The notes beneath the pieces were generated by a model. The model saw only the letters and a list, made by a program, of their open reading frames with translations, searched no databases and was not told the origin of the DNA. Source: DB1 sp049323655 (GTDB lineage Bacteria > Desulfobacterota > Desulfobulbia > Desulfobulbales > SURF-16). From it: a stretch of DNA of 64,000 nucleotides. The position numbers and the translations under genes were made by a program. Shown in pieces: positions 54,785-63,545 of this stretch; position 1 is the stretch's first letter; each line of letters begins with the position of its first letter. The stretch is from positions 62,001-126,000 of the forward strand of contig JBMONO010000050.1 of assembly GCA_049323655.1 (NCBI GenBank). The letters are read 5' to 3'.

Positions 54785-56125
54785 ATGGCGGTGTACATGG
54801 GCGTTAAGGAACTCGACATCGCCAAGGATCTGAAGGAAAAAAGGTTGCCGGAAACCGCAGGATTTGTCCGCATCTTCTCCTCCAACAACGAAAACACCGA
54901 TCCCTATATCAGCTCCGGCCTCCTGCAACGCTGCGCCTCCGGCCTGGCGGCAGAAGAAAAGGACGGCCGCCTGCTCACCGCCATCCCTCTGCGTGATTTC
55001 TCAGGCGATCTCAAAGGCGCCCTGGTCTTTGTCCGTGATGCCAGTTCCGAACTCGCCTTCATCAACATGCTGGAATGGACGTTGATCGGCGGCGGCGTCT
55101 TCCTGCTCGTTGCCGTCTGCCTCTTTCTCCACCTGTCAAGCTCTTCCATCATCACAAGCCTCTCCTCGGCCATGAGCCGGCTCGAAGAGAGCAGCAGAAA
55201 CGTCAGCCACTCCTCCAACGAAATCACCGTCTCAAGCCAGACAGTCGCCTCCGGCGCCTCCGAGCAGGCCGCGGCCCTGGAAGAGACGTCGGCCTCCATG
55301 GAGGAAACGACCTCCATGATCAAGGCCACGGCCGCCAATTCCGCCGAGGCGGACAATCTGATGAAGCAGACGGCGACAATTACCGAAAAGGCAAAAAAAT
55401 CCATGGAGGAATTCATCGTTTCCATGGACGAAATTTCCCGGGCCAGCGAAGAGACCTCGAAGATCATCAAGACCATCGACGAGATCGCCTTTCAGACCAA
55501 CCTGCTGGCTCTCAACGCCGCCGGCGAGGCGGCCCGGGCCGGCGAGGCGGGCAGCGGATTCGCGGTGGTGGCCGACGAGGTGCGAAACCTGGCAATGCGG
55601 GCCACCGAAGCGGCGCGCAACACCGCAACCCTCATCGAATCAACTCTGGAAAAGGTGAAAAAGGGGGCAATTATCGCCGGCAGCTCCAACGAAACCTTCA
55701 ATGAGGTGGCGTCCGCCAGCCGGAAAATAGGCGAACTGATCAACGAGATCTCCATTGCCTCCCGCGAGCAGGCTTTAGGGGTAGACCAGATCAACAAAAC
55801 CATCACGGAAATGGAGTCCGTCACCCAGAACAACGCCGCCTCGGCGGAAGAGTCCGCCGCCGCCTCGGAAGAACTGAAGGGCCAGGCAGCGCGGATGGAG
55901 GAAATTGTCCTTGCCCTGCAGGACATTCTTGCGGGAAAAAGCGCGGCGGTTGCTGGACAGCAGGCAAAGTCAAGCGCTCCCCGACGGCAGGCAAAACCAG
56001 CGCCCGCGGGCCAAGCGCGCCTGTCCGGACCGAAACCGGCAGGCAGGGCTGCAGCAAAGGCTTCGGAAAAAAAACGCTCTGCCGAAGAGATCATTCCGCT
56101 CGAAGGCGATTTTCAGGATTTCTGA
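54785..56125 (+). CDS. Methyl-accepting chemotaxis protein, N-terminally truncated
   Basis: Chemoreceptor signalling protein, 446 aa. The first 95 residues look like the end of a periplasmic sensor domain (TDPYISSGLLQR, GRLLTAIPLRDFSGDLKGAL). They are followed by one membrane helix (about 96-116) and the long coiled-coil MCPsignal domain, with the hairpin tip IDEIAFQTNLLALNAAGEAA and FAVVADEVRNLAMRATEAA. No HAMP is evident. The normal first membrane helix and most of the sensor domain are missing: the same frame continues upstream (KDGLVKLKLNHDTDD) and then meets a TGA near 54731. A repeat-end fragment lies exactly there. The protein could still be made but would be mis-inserted, so I suspect a degraded gene. 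Confidence 0.8.
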   Translation: MAVYMGVKELDIAKDLKEKRLPETAGFVRIFSSNNENTDPYISSGLLQRCASGLAAEEKDGRLLTAIPLRDFSGDLKGALVFVRDASSELAFINMLEWTLIGGGVFLLVAVCLFLHLSSSSIITSLSSAMSRLEESSRNVSHSSNEITVSSQTVASGASEQAAALEETSASMEETTSMIKATAANSAEADNLMKQTATITEKAKKSMEEFIVSMDEISRASEETSKIIKTIDEIAFQTNLLALNAAGEAARAGEAGSGFAVVADEVRNLAMRATEAARNTATLIESTLEKVKKGAIIAGSSNETFNEVASASRKIGELINEISIASREQALGVDQINKTITEMESVTQNNAASAEESAAASEELKGQAARMEEIVLALQDILAGKSAAVAGQQAKSSAPRRQAKPAPAGQARLSGPKPAGRAAAKASEKKRSAEEIIPLEGDFQDF

Positions 56126-56175
56126 TGCGGCACGCGGAACGGATTGCTTTCTTCCAACCAAGTCGCGACGGACAT

Positions 56176-57216
56176 TCACAGCACGTTGTCGTAATAACAG
56201 GTTTTGCCGCAGTAATTGACAAACTCCAGACGTCGCCCCTCCTTCGTGACATAGCCGGGCGTGAGCGGAATCTTGCCGCCGCCGCCCGGCGCGTCCACGG
56301 CATAGGTCGGCACGGCCAGCCCCGAGGTGTGGCCGATCAGCGTGCGCATAATCTCCAGGCCGGCGGCGATCGGGGTGCGGAAGTGATTGGTGCCGCGGGT
56401 CATGTCACCCTGAAAAAGATAATAGGGGCGGACCCGAATCATCAAAAGCCGTTGCATCAGCTCGCGGATGACGAGCGGATCGTCATTGACCCCACGCAGC
56501 AACACGGTCTGGCAGCTCAGCGGAATGCCGGCGCCGGCCAGCCGGGCGCAGGCCCGGGCCGCCGCCGGAGTGATCTCGCACGGATGGTTGAAATGGGTGT
56601 TGAGATAGAGGGGATGGTATCTGGCCAGCATGGCCGCGAGTTTGACCGTTATCCGCATGGGCAGGGTGCATGGCACCCGGCTGCCGATGCGAATGATCTG
56701 CACCGAGGGTATACGACGGAGGGCAACAAGGATATGCTCCAACTGCTCATCGCCAAGCAGCAGCGGATCGCCGCCGGAGACCAGCACATCGCGGATTGCG
56801 GGGTTTTTCGCGATGTAATCGATACCCGCCGCCACCGTCTCCGGCGTGATCACCATCCTGTCGGTGCCCACCTTGCGCTTACGGGTGCAGAACCGGCAGT
56901 ACATGGCGCACTGAGAGCTGACGAGAAAAAGCACTCGGTCCGGATATTTGTGGATCAGGTTGGGTACCGGGCTCAGATTCTCCTCATCCAGGGGATCTGA
57001 GAAACAGTCCTGGTCCTCGATCTCCGCCGCGGCCGGTACCGCCTGCCGCCAGATGGGATCGTCCATCTCCTTTATCAGCCCGAAATAATAGGGATTGATC
57101 CGCATGGGATAGATCTCGGCAACCCGGGAGATCACCTCCCGATCCGGGGCGAACCGGACCGGAAGCTCCTCGGCCCGCACTATGCTCTTTCTCAGTATGG
57201 CACGCCAGCCTTGCAT
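56176..57216 (-). CDS. KamA-family radical SAM aminomutase (lysine 2,3-aminomutase/EpmB-like)
   Basis: A 346-aa radical SAM enzyme, shorter than classical KamA (about 416) and close to EpmB. The CAMYCRFC cluster (Cx3Cx2C) near 105 is preceded by DRVLFLVSSQ. PLP binding is indicated by AVDAPGGGGKIPLTPGY with the conserved Lys. SGGDPLLLGDEQLEHIL and YLNTHFNHPCEI are also family motifs. Either lysine 2,3-aminomutation or EF-P beta-lysylation is possible; no epmA or efp is adjacent. The ATG 57216 has CAGGA upstream. It is divergent from the second radical SAM gene by 106 bases and convergent with the chemoreceptor. Confidence 0.87.
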   Translation of the reverse strand: MQGWRAILRKSIVRAEELPVRFAPDREVISRVAEIYPMRINPYYFGLIKEMDDPIWRQAVPAAAEIEDQDCFSDPLDEENLSPVPNLIHKYPDRVLFLVSSQCAMYCRFCTRKRKVGTDRMVITPETVAAGIDYIAKNPAIRDVLVSGGDPLLLGDEQLEHILVALRRIPSVQIIRIGSRVPCTLPMRITVKLAAMLARYHPLYLNTHFNHPCEITPAAARACARLAGAGIPLSCQTVLLRGVNDDPLVIRELMQRLLMIRVRPYYLFQGDMTRGTNHFRTPIAAGLEIMRTLIGHTSGLAVPTYAVDAPGGGGKIPLTPGYVTKEGRRLEFVNYCGKTCYYDNVL

Positions 57217-57322
57217 GAAACGTCCTGGAGATGATAAACTTGAGGGCAACGTGCGATTTCCGCACCATGCAACCGAATGCGGCAGCAGAGTGCCACACTA
57301 GCATTTTTCCCGACCGGACGAA

Positions 57323-58276
57323 ATGACAAAAGTCAAGAAAAGGGCTGCCTATCTCGCCCTGCACAAGACCGGTGAGCTGCAGGAACGCATCGCCAGCCTG
57401 AACGCCATCCTTTCCGCGTGCCGGCTCTGCCCGCGACAATGCGGGGTGGACCGGACCGCCGGGGCAAAGGGTTTTTGCCGCACCGGCGACCAGGCCGCGG
57501 TCGCCAGCTATCACCCCCATTTCGGCGAGGAATCCTGTCTAGTCGGCATCAGCGGTTCGGGCACCATTTTTTTCAGCAACTGCAACCTCGGCTGCGTCTT
57601 TTGCCAGAATTACCAAATCAGCCACCTCGGCGAAGGGATGACGATCGATGCCGGCCAGCTGGCGGCAATGATGATCAGCCTGCAGAAACAGGGCTGCCAC
57701 AACATCAATCTTGTCACGCCAAGCCATGTGGCGCCGCAGATCGTCGCCGCCCTGCCGGCCGCCATCGACAGGGGGCTGACCCTGCCGCTCGTTTACAACA
57801 GCAGCGGCTACGACGCCCTTGAGACCCTGCGCCTGCTGGACGGCATCATTGATATCTACATGCCGGACTTCAAATTCTGGGATTGCCGTTCCGCCGGACG
57901 TTTTGCCACCGCCTTCGATTATCCGGAGGTGACGCGCGCCGCTGTTTCCGAAATGTATCGGCAGACCGGCGATCTCATCATCAATGCCGACGGCATCGCC
58001 GAACGGGGCGTGCTGGTCCGCCACCTGGTCATGCCCGGCGGACTGCATGAAACCAGGCAGATCTTGCGCTTTCTTGCCGCTCTCTCACCGGCGACCTATG
58101 TCAATATCATGGAACAGTATCGCCCCTGTTACCGGGCCGCCGACTTTCCACCCATCGACCGCCCGCTCTCGGCCGACGATTATCAGGAGGCCCTGCGCCT
58201 GGCGCAAGAGGCAGGACTCACCCGCCTGGAACAAAGCGGCCTGCTCCGCCTCCTGCAGAAAATGGGCTTGCGCTGA
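57323..58276 (+). CDS. Radical SAM protein, COG1313 (PflX) type
   Basis: A 317-aa glycyl-radical-activase-like protein of unknown substrate. The N-terminal cysteines CRLCPRQCGVDR, followed by GFCRTGD, form an extra Fe-S or zinc site. The radical SAM motif is SNCNLGCVFCQNYQ (Cx3Cx2C). YNSSGYDALETLRLLDGI and YMPDFKFWD match PflX family members, and QYRPCYRA is typical near the C-terminus. The short distance to KamA and the divergent layout suggest a shared promoter region. No formate lyase gene is present, so the PFL-activator annotation should not be taken literally. Confidence 0.85.
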   Translation: MTKVKKRAAYLALHKTGELQERIASLNAILSACRLCPRQCGVDRTAGAKGFCRTGDQAAVASYHPHFGEESCLVGISGSGTIFFSNCNLGCVFCQNYQISHLGEGMTIDAGQLAAMMISLQKQGCHNINLVTPSHVAPQIVAALPAAIDRGLTLPLVYNSSGYDALETLRLLDGIIDIYMPDFKFWDCRSAGRFATAFDYPEVTRAAVSEMYRQTGDLIINADGIAERGVLVRHLVMPGGLHETRQILRFLAALSPATYVNIMEQYRPCYRAADFPPIDRPLSADDYQEALRLAQEAGLTRLEQSGLLRLLQKMGLR

Positions 58277-58390
58277 ACCGCGCACGTCCGCTGCTCCATC
58301 CAGCCGTTTCCTAAAAAAAACCACCCGACACCTAGGTAATTCTACTGGCAAAACACCTGACGATACGGTATAGTTTATTTTTTTGTTTTT

Positions 58391-58400
58391 GTTATATAAC
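58391..58400. promoter_or_regulatory. Palindrome upstream of the fumarate reductase/SDH operon
   Basis: The perfect palindrome GTTATATAAC lies 28 bases before the frdC ATG in an AT-rich 152-bp region. A possible operator or promoter element; no activator can be named. Confidence 0.35.
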
Positions 58401-58428
58401 GGAATAATAACCAAAAAGACACAACGCG

Positions 58429-59076
58429 ATGATAATCGCTCACCTCTTTCGCACATCCGTCGGCCGCAAATACGTGATGGCGGCAAGCGGGGCCTTTCTC
58501 GGCCTCTTTCTCCTGCTGCACGCCCTCGGCAACTCCACCGTCTTTTTCGGCCGCGAGGCGTTTCTTGGCCATGCCGGTCGACTGGTTGCCCTGGGCCCAC
58601 TGCTCCACCTCTATGAAGTGATGCTCCTTGCAGCCCTGCTCCTCCATGCCGGAACCGGCCTGACCCTGGCCGCCGAGAACCTGCGGGCCCGGCCGGTCCG
58701 CTATCAAGTCAGCACAGCGGCCGGCGGCCGCACCCTGGGCTCACGTCTCATGCCCGCCAGCGGCATCGTCATTTTCCTCTTTCTCGTCATCCATCTCCGC
58801 CATTTCCGCTTTGCCGGCCCACCCCCGCTGCTGGCGGACACGGTGCGCACCCTGCTCGGCTCCCCGCTCCAGGCCGGCCTCTACCTCTTTGCCCTGGCCA
58901 TGCTCTTTCTCCATATCAGCCACGGCTTCTGGAGTTCTCTGCAAACATTCGGCATCAATCATCCCGCTTACGACGGCATCCTCCGGCGCGGGACGGGGCT
59001 GACCGCCCTGGCGCTCAGCGCGATTTTCATGCTGATTTTGCTTTACGGCCTGCTGACCGACACCTTTCTCCGGTGA
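58429..59076 (+). CDS. Fumarate reductase/succinate dehydrogenase cytochrome b subunit
   Basis: The 215-aa di-heme membrane anchor of the complex II type found in B. subtilis and Wolinella. Five membrane helices are visible, with heme-ligand-candidate histidines in LLLHALGNSTVF, LHLYEVMLLAALLLHAG, FLVIHLRHF and MLFLHISHGFWSSLQ. The family opening is HLFRTSVGRKYVMAASGAFL. It starts the operon and is eight bases from the flavoprotein gene. It exchanges electrons with menaquinone or quinol. Direction (fumarate reduction or succinate oxidation) cannot be set by sequence. Confidence 0.9.
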   Translation: MIIAHLFRTSVGRKYVMAASGAFLGLFLLLHALGNSTVFFGREAFLGHAGRLVALGPLLHLYEVMLLAALLLHAGTGLTLAAENLRARPVRYQVSTAAGGRTLGSRLMPASGIVIFLFLVIHLRHFRFAGPPPLLADTVRTLLGSPLQAGLYLFALAMLFLHISHGFWSSLQTFGINHPAYDGILRRGTGLTALALSAIFMLILLYGLLTDTFLR

Positions 59077-59083
59077 CCCGACC

Positions 59084-61000
59084 ATGACCGCGCTTGACGC
59101 CAGAATCCCGCCCGGCCCGCTGCCGGACAAATGGCACCATCACTGCCGCACCTGCCGGCTGGTCAGTCCGGCCAACCGCCGCAGGTACCGCGTCATCGTC
59201 GTCGGCTCCGGCCTGGCCGGCGCCGCGGCCGCCGCCACTCTCGCCGAACAGGGCTACCCGGTCGAGGTCTTCACCATCCACGACAGCCCGCGCCGGGCGC
59301 ACAGCATCGCCGCCCAGGGCGGCATCAACGCGGCCAAGAATTACCAGAACGACGGCGACAGCGTCTTCCGCCTCTTTCACGACACCATCAAGGGCGGTGA
59401 TTTCCGCGCCCGGGAGGCCAATGTCTTTCGCCTGGCCCAGCTCAGCAACGCCATCATCGACCAGTGCGTCGCCCAGGGTGTTCCCTTTGCCAGGGAGTAC
59501 GGCGGCACCCTGGCCAACCGCTCTTTCGGCGGCGCCCAGGTGTCCCGCACCTTCTACGCCCGCGGTCAGACCGGCCAGCAACTGCTGCTCGGCGCCTACG
59601 GCGCCCTGATGCGCCAGGCGGCCGCCGCTCGGGTCGTCATCCACCCCCGCCATGAGATGGTCGATCTGGTGGTCGAGGACAACCGGGCCCGCGGCATCGT
59701 CACCCGCAACCTGATCAACGGCCGCCTCGAAAGCCATGCCGGCCATGCGGTGGTGCTCGCCACCGGCGGCTACGGCAACATCTACGCCCTCTCCACCAAC
59801 GCCATGGCCTCTAACGTCAGCGCGACCTGGCGGGCCTGCCGGCGAGGCGCCTTTTTCGCCAACCCCTCCTTTGTCCAGATCCACCCGACCTGCATCCCGG
59901 CCCATGGCGAGCAGCAGTCGAAACTGACCCTGATGAGCGAAAGTCTGCGCAACGACGGCCGGGTCTGGGTTCCCCGGAATGCGGGCGACAGCCGGCCGGC
60001 CGCCGCCATCCCGGAGGCGGAGCGGGACTATTACCTGGAAAACCGCTACCCCGCCTTTGGCAATCTCGTGCCCCGCGATGTCGCCTCCCGCAACGCCAAA
60101 GAGCAGTGCGATGCCGGCAAGGGGGTGGGGAGCAGCGGCCGGGCCGTGTATCTTGATTTCCGTGACGCCCTGGCCCGCGACGGCCTGCCGGTCATTCTCC
60201 GCAAGTACGGCAATCTCTTTCAGATGTATGAAAAAATCACCGGCCGCAATCCGGCCGCGGAGCCGATGCTGATCGCGCCGGCTGTCCATTACACAATGGG
60301 CGGCTTGTGGGTCGATTATCATCTGATGAGCACGGTTGCCGGGCTTTTTGTCCTCGGCGAGGCCAATTTCTCCGATCACGGGGCAAACCGGCTCGGCGCC
60401 AGCGCCCTGATGCAGGGGCTGGCCGACGGCTACTTCATCCTGCCCAACACCATTGGCGATTACCTGGCCGACTGCCCGCCGACGCCGCCGTCCGCGTCGG
60501 CATCCTGCTTTGTCGATGCGGAGAACGAGGCCAAGACGGTTATTACAAAACTGCTTGCCGGCAAGGGCCGGCGCACGGTGGATGACCTCCATCGCGAACT
60601 GGGCCGCCTGCTGTGGGATGCCTGCGGCATCGTCCGCAACCGGGCCGGCCTCACCGCGGCCCTGGCCAGGCTGCCGGAACTGCGCGAGCAGTTCCGCGAC
60701 AATGTGCGGATCACGGGCTCAGGCGACTGCCTCAACCAGACCCTGGAACGGGCGGGACGGCTGGCCGATTATCTCGAATTTGCCGAAATATTGCTCACCG
60801 ACGCCCTGCACCGGGAGGAATCGTGCGGCTGTCACCTGCGGGAGGAGAGCCAGACCGAGGATCACGAGCCCCTGCGCGACGACGCCCGTTTTGCGTATGT
60901 CGCCGCCTGGCAGCATCGGGGCAGCGGTTTGGCGCCGTTGCTGCACCAGGAACCGCTTTTCTTTGAACACGTCATCCCCAGTCGACGCAGCTACCGGTAA
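59084..61000 (+). CDS. Fumarate reductase/succinate dehydrogenase flavoprotein subunit
   Basis: Catalytic FAD subunit, 638 aa. The Rossmann start is YRVIVVGSGLAGAAAAATLA, the covalent FAD histidine lies in RRAHSIAAQGGINAAKNYQN, and substrate-site motifs are THYTMGG-like VHYTMGGLWVDYHLM and FSDHGANRLGASALMQGLAD. The C-terminus shows SCGCHLREESQTEDHE. The family (B-type flavoprotein with a 30-residue leading segment, here HHHCRTCRLVSPANRR) matches the operon's cytochrome b subtype. Seven bases separate its stop from the iron-sulfur subunit ATG. Cytoplasmic face of the inner membrane. Confidence 0.93.
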   Translation: MTALDARIPPGPLPDKWHHHCRTCRLVSPANRRRYRVIVVGSGLAGAAAAATLAEQGYPVEVFTIHDSPRRAHSIAAQGGINAAKNYQNDGDSVFRLFHDTIKGGDFRAREANVFRLAQLSNAIIDQCVAQGVPFAREYGGTLANRSFGGAQVSRTFYARGQTGQQLLLGAYGALMRQAAAARVVIHPRHEMVDLVVEDNRARGIVTRNLINGRLESHAGHAVVLATGGYGNIYALSTNAMASNVSATWRACRRGAFFANPSFVQIHPTCIPAHGEQQSKLTLMSESLRNDGRVWVPRNAGDSRPAAAIPEAERDYYLENRYPAFGNLVPRDVASRNAKEQCDAGKGVGSSGRAVYLDFRDALARDGLPVILRKYGNLFQMYEKITGRNPAAEPMLIAPAVHYTMGGLWVDYHLMSTVAGLFVLGEANFSDHGANRLGASALMQGLADGYFILPNTIGDYLADCPPTPPSASASCFVDAENEAKTVITKLLAGKGRRTVDDLHRELGRLLWDACGIVRNRAGLTAALARLPELREQFRDNVRITGSGDCLNQTLERAGRLADYLEFAEILLTDALHREESCGCHLREESQTEDHEPLRDDARFAYVAAWQHRGSGLAPLLHQEPLFFEHVIPSRRSYR

Positions 61001-61006
61001 ACGACC

Positions 61007-61771
61007 ATGAAAAAACCAGCCGCCATCCAACTCACCCTGGACGTCTGGCGACAGCAGGGACCGGACGCTCCGGGCGGTTTTACCCGTTACCGGCTCGCCG
61101 ATGTTTCCCCGGACATCTCCTTTGTCGAGATGCTCGATCTTTTAAACGAAAATCTGACCCTGGCCAATGAAGAGCCGATCGCCTTTGACCACGACTGCCG
61201 GGAGGGCATCTGCGGCATGTGCGGGGCGGTGGTCAACGGCCGGCCCCATGGCCCGCAACCGGGCACCACCCTCTGCCAGTTGCACATGCGCCACTTCAAA
61301 AACAACGACCATCTCGTCATCGAACCGTTCCGGGCCAAGGCCTTTCCCCTGGTGCGGGACCTGGTCGTCGACCGGTCGAGCCTTGACCGCATCATCCAGG
61401 CCGGCGGCTATGTGTCGGTCAATACCGGCAGCGCGCCGGAGGCCAATGCCATCGCTGTTTCCCAGCAAACCGCCGAGCAGGCCATGGATGCGGCGGCCTG
61501 CACCGGCTGCGGCGCCTGTGTCGCCGCCTGCCCCAATGCCGCGGCCATGCTCTTTGTCGGCGCCAAGGTCTCCCAGCTCGCCCTTCTGCCCCAGGGCCAT
61601 CCCGAACGGCGGCAACGGGCGCTTGCCATGGTCCGCCGGATGGATGAGGAGGGATTCGGCAACTGCGGCAATGAACGGGAGTGCGAGGCGGTCTGCCCGA
61701 AAATGATTTCCATCCGCCACATTGCCCGGCTGAACCGGGAATTCATCACAGCGGCCATCCTGACGGAATAA
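61007..61771 (+). CDS. Fumarate reductase/succinate dehydrogenase iron-sulfur subunit
   Basis: A 254-aa electron-transfer subunit. The 2Fe-2S site is CREGICGMCGAVVNG followed by TTLCQLHMRHF, then CTGCGACVAACPNAAAM (4Fe-4S ligands) and CGNERECEAVCPKMIS (further Fe-S ligands). The length and the ECEAVCPK ending fit the B. subtilis/epsilon-type clade. With the two preceding genes it makes the complete enzyme. The TAXI binding-protein gene follows 46 bases later on the same strand and may be co-transcribed. Confidence 0.92.
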   Translation: MKKPAAIQLTLDVWRQQGPDAPGGFTRYRLADVSPDISFVEMLDLLNENLTLANEEPIAFDHDCREGICGMCGAVVNGRPHGPQPGTTLCQLHMRHFKNNDHLVIEPFRAKAFPLVRDLVVDRSSLDRIIQAGGYVSVNTGSAPEANAIAVSQQTAEQAMDAAACTGCGACVAACPNAAAMLFVGAKVSQLALLPQGHPERRQRALAMVRRMDEEGFGNCGNERECEAVCPKMISIRHIARLNREFITAAILTE

Positions 61772-61817
61772 GCGAATACGATTTTCCGTTTTATTTTCAT
61801 CCAAGGAGAAAACCGAC

Positions 61818-62813
61818 ATGGGCAACAGACTGATCACGACGCTGACCACCCTCGCGATCCTGGCTGTCACGGCCTTTTTGCTGCCGAGCAGCGGCCGGGC
61901 CGGTGAACGCTACGCCTTTGGCGGCGGCCCGGCCGGCGGCACCTTTCAGTTCATGGCAGCCGGCATCGCAAGCTACCCGCCGGTGGCGGCGAACACCGAC
62001 TTCTCGCTTGTCGTCAAACCTTCGGCCGGGTCGGTGGAAAACCTGCGCAAGGTCGATTCCGGCAGATACGCCATGGCGGTGGTCTATTCCGGCGAGCTCT
62101 ACATGGGCAGAAACGGCCTCTTGAAAGACGATAACCGCCGCTATGAAAACGTCCTGGCGGTCAGCTACTTCTATGGGGCGCCGGCTCAGCTTGTTGTCCA
62201 CAAGAAAGCGAGAGTCGACCGGGCGAGCCGGCTGGCCGGTTTTCGGGTGGGGGTGGGTAATGTCGGGTCCGGGGCGTTTGCCAACTGCGAACGACTTTTC
62301 AGCCACCTGGGTATCTGGGAGCAGGTGCAGCGCAACGCCATGGGCTACAACGACGCGGCCATCGCCTTTGCCAACAACAAGCTTGACGCCTTCTGGCTCT
62401 TTGCCGGCTATCCGGCAGAGGCGATCGTCAGGGCGACAGGCAGAGTGGAGATCGAGCTGGTCGATCTCTACGCCGAGGCCGAGGCCACCGGCTTTTTCCG
62501 AAAATACCCCTTTTTCACCAAGGCGGTCATCCCGGCCGGCACCTACAAAGGAATCGACCACGACGTCATCTCCTACCAGGACTCCGCCCTCTGGGTGGCA
62601 AACAAGGACGTGCCGGCCGAGGTCGTCTACACCCTGCTCTCCGCCATCTATAGCGACGACGGACTGGCCCACATGCGGCGCACCAGGAAAACCGCGGCAG
62701 CGATGCGCATCGCCGACGGCATCAAGGGCATCGTCACCCCCCTGCATCCGGGCGCGGAGAAATTCTGGCGGGAAAAGGGCCTTCTGGCGGGGAGAGAGAT
62801 AACCTCGCGCTGA
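61818..62813 (+). CDS. TAXI-family TRAP transporter solute-binding protein
   Basis: A 331-aa periplasmic binding protein. A signal peptide (TTLAILAVTAFLLPSSGRAG, cleavage near residue 31) precedes YAFGGGPAGGTFQFMAAGIA, the TAXI N-terminal motif. VGVGNVGSGAFANCERLFSH and AMGYNDAAIAFANNKLDAFW follow, and the C-terminus GIKGIVTPLHPGAEKFWREK is also typical. No TRAP permease gene accompanies it, so it is an orphan in this window. It directly follows the fumarate reductase operon; a C4-dicarboxylate ligand would fit but is inference. Its start follows AAGGAG. It ends opposite the terminator of the PEP-CTERM gene. Confidence 0.88.
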   Translation: MGNRLITTLTTLAILAVTAFLLPSSGRAGERYAFGGGPAGGTFQFMAAGIASYPPVAANTDFSLVVKPSAGSVENLRKVDSGRYAMAVVYSGELYMGRNGLLKDDNRRYENVLAVSYFYGAPAQLVVHKKARVDRASRLAGFRVGVGNVGSGAFANCERLFSHLGIWEQVQRNAMGYNDAAIAFANNKLDAFWLFAGYPAEAIVRATGRVEIELVDLYAEAEATGFFRKYPFFTKAVIPAGTYKGIDHDVISYQDSALWVANKDVPAEVVYTLLSAIYSDDGLAHMRRTRKTAAAMRIADGIKGIVTPLHPGAEKFWREKGLLAGREITSR

Positions 62814-62817
62814 CCAC

Positions 62818-62856
62818 AAAAAAACCGGACGGGAGATGATGCGTCTCCTGCCCGGT
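62818..62856 (-). terminator. Intrinsic terminator of the PEP-CTERM gene
   Basis: On the minus strand the stem ACCGGGCAGGAGAC pairs with its partner GTCTCCC..CCGGT region (one mismatch), and is followed by seven T residues. It lies 30 bases after the stop codon. Confidence 0.8.
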
Positions 62857-62885
62857 GGGATCAGCAACGTCTTGCCAACGGCGGA

Positions 62886-63545
62886 TTATTTCTTTTTACG
62901 CCGGCGCAGGCCGAAGAGCGACAGGGCGCCGGAGCCGAAGAGCAACAGCGAGGCCGGTTCGGGGACCGGCTCACCGGCAACAGCATCGAGGTCAAACCCC
63001 TTCATGTTGCCGGTGCTTGCCACGCCATCGAAACGGATGTAGCGGACCCAGTCAAGACTGGTGGTGCTCAGGTCGACGCCCTTGAGGGCGTACAAATAGC
63101 TCACACCACCATAACTATAGTTATTAACATACAAGTCATTTTCAACCTCGACGGTGCCGACGTCATGCCAGTCGCCGGCAAGGCCGGTCTTGCTCACCGA
63201 GATGTCGACCATCGCGTTGATTGAGCCGGTCACTAAAGTGTCCTTGCCGTTTTCGCGGAGAACGATATCCGCCGTCGCGAGGTCGTTGTCAATGAGGATA
63301 TTTTCGGAAAAGGCATAGACCAGCCAGTCGCCATAGGTGATGGAGATGTGTTTGTCATCCGGGGCGCCAAGGGCGTAACTCGGATTGGCCCACATATCGT
63401 CGGCATTCTTATACCACCCCGCATATGTTGTTGGAGTCAGGTTGCTACCTTCATAGCTCCCCAGATACACCGGCGTCGCATCGGCCTGGCCGGCCCAGGT
63501 CAGGGCGGCCATGGACAGAACGGCCGTCATCAGCATCTTCTTCAT
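62886..63545 (-). CDS. PEP-CTERM sorting-domain protein
   Basis: A 219-aa exported protein. A signal peptide (MKKMLMTAVLSMAALTWAGQ, cleavage near ADA) precedes a beta-rich body with a likely Ca/jelly-roll-type layout (WVRYIRFDGVASTGNMKGFD). The C-terminal sorting signal is PVPEPASLLLFGSGALSLFG followed by LRRRKKK, the PEP-CTERM tripartite pattern recognised by exosortase. The start at 63545 has AGGAGG eight bases upstream; the longer frame to 63650 is not supported. Exosortase substrates are typically exopolysaccharide- or biofilm-associated surface proteins. The exosortase gene itself is not in this window. A sigma-54-like promoter lies upstream. Confidence 0.9.
   Translation of the reverse strand: MKKMLMTAVLSMAALTWAGQADATPVYLGSYEGSNLTPTTYAGWYKNADDMWANPSYALGAPDDKHISITYGDWLVYAFSENILIDNDLATADIVLRENGKDTLVTGSINAMVDISVSKTGLAGDWHDVGTVEVENDLYVNNYSYGGVSYLYALKGVDLSTTSLDWVRYIRFDGVASTGNMKGFDLDAVAGEPVPEPASLLLFGSGALSLFGLRRRKKK

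Noticed and set aside
59027..60592. 521-codon minus-strand open frame opposite the flavoprotein gene
   Set aside because: Shadow of a certain flavoprotein; Gly/Ala/Val-rich and without domain resemblance or a ribosome site.
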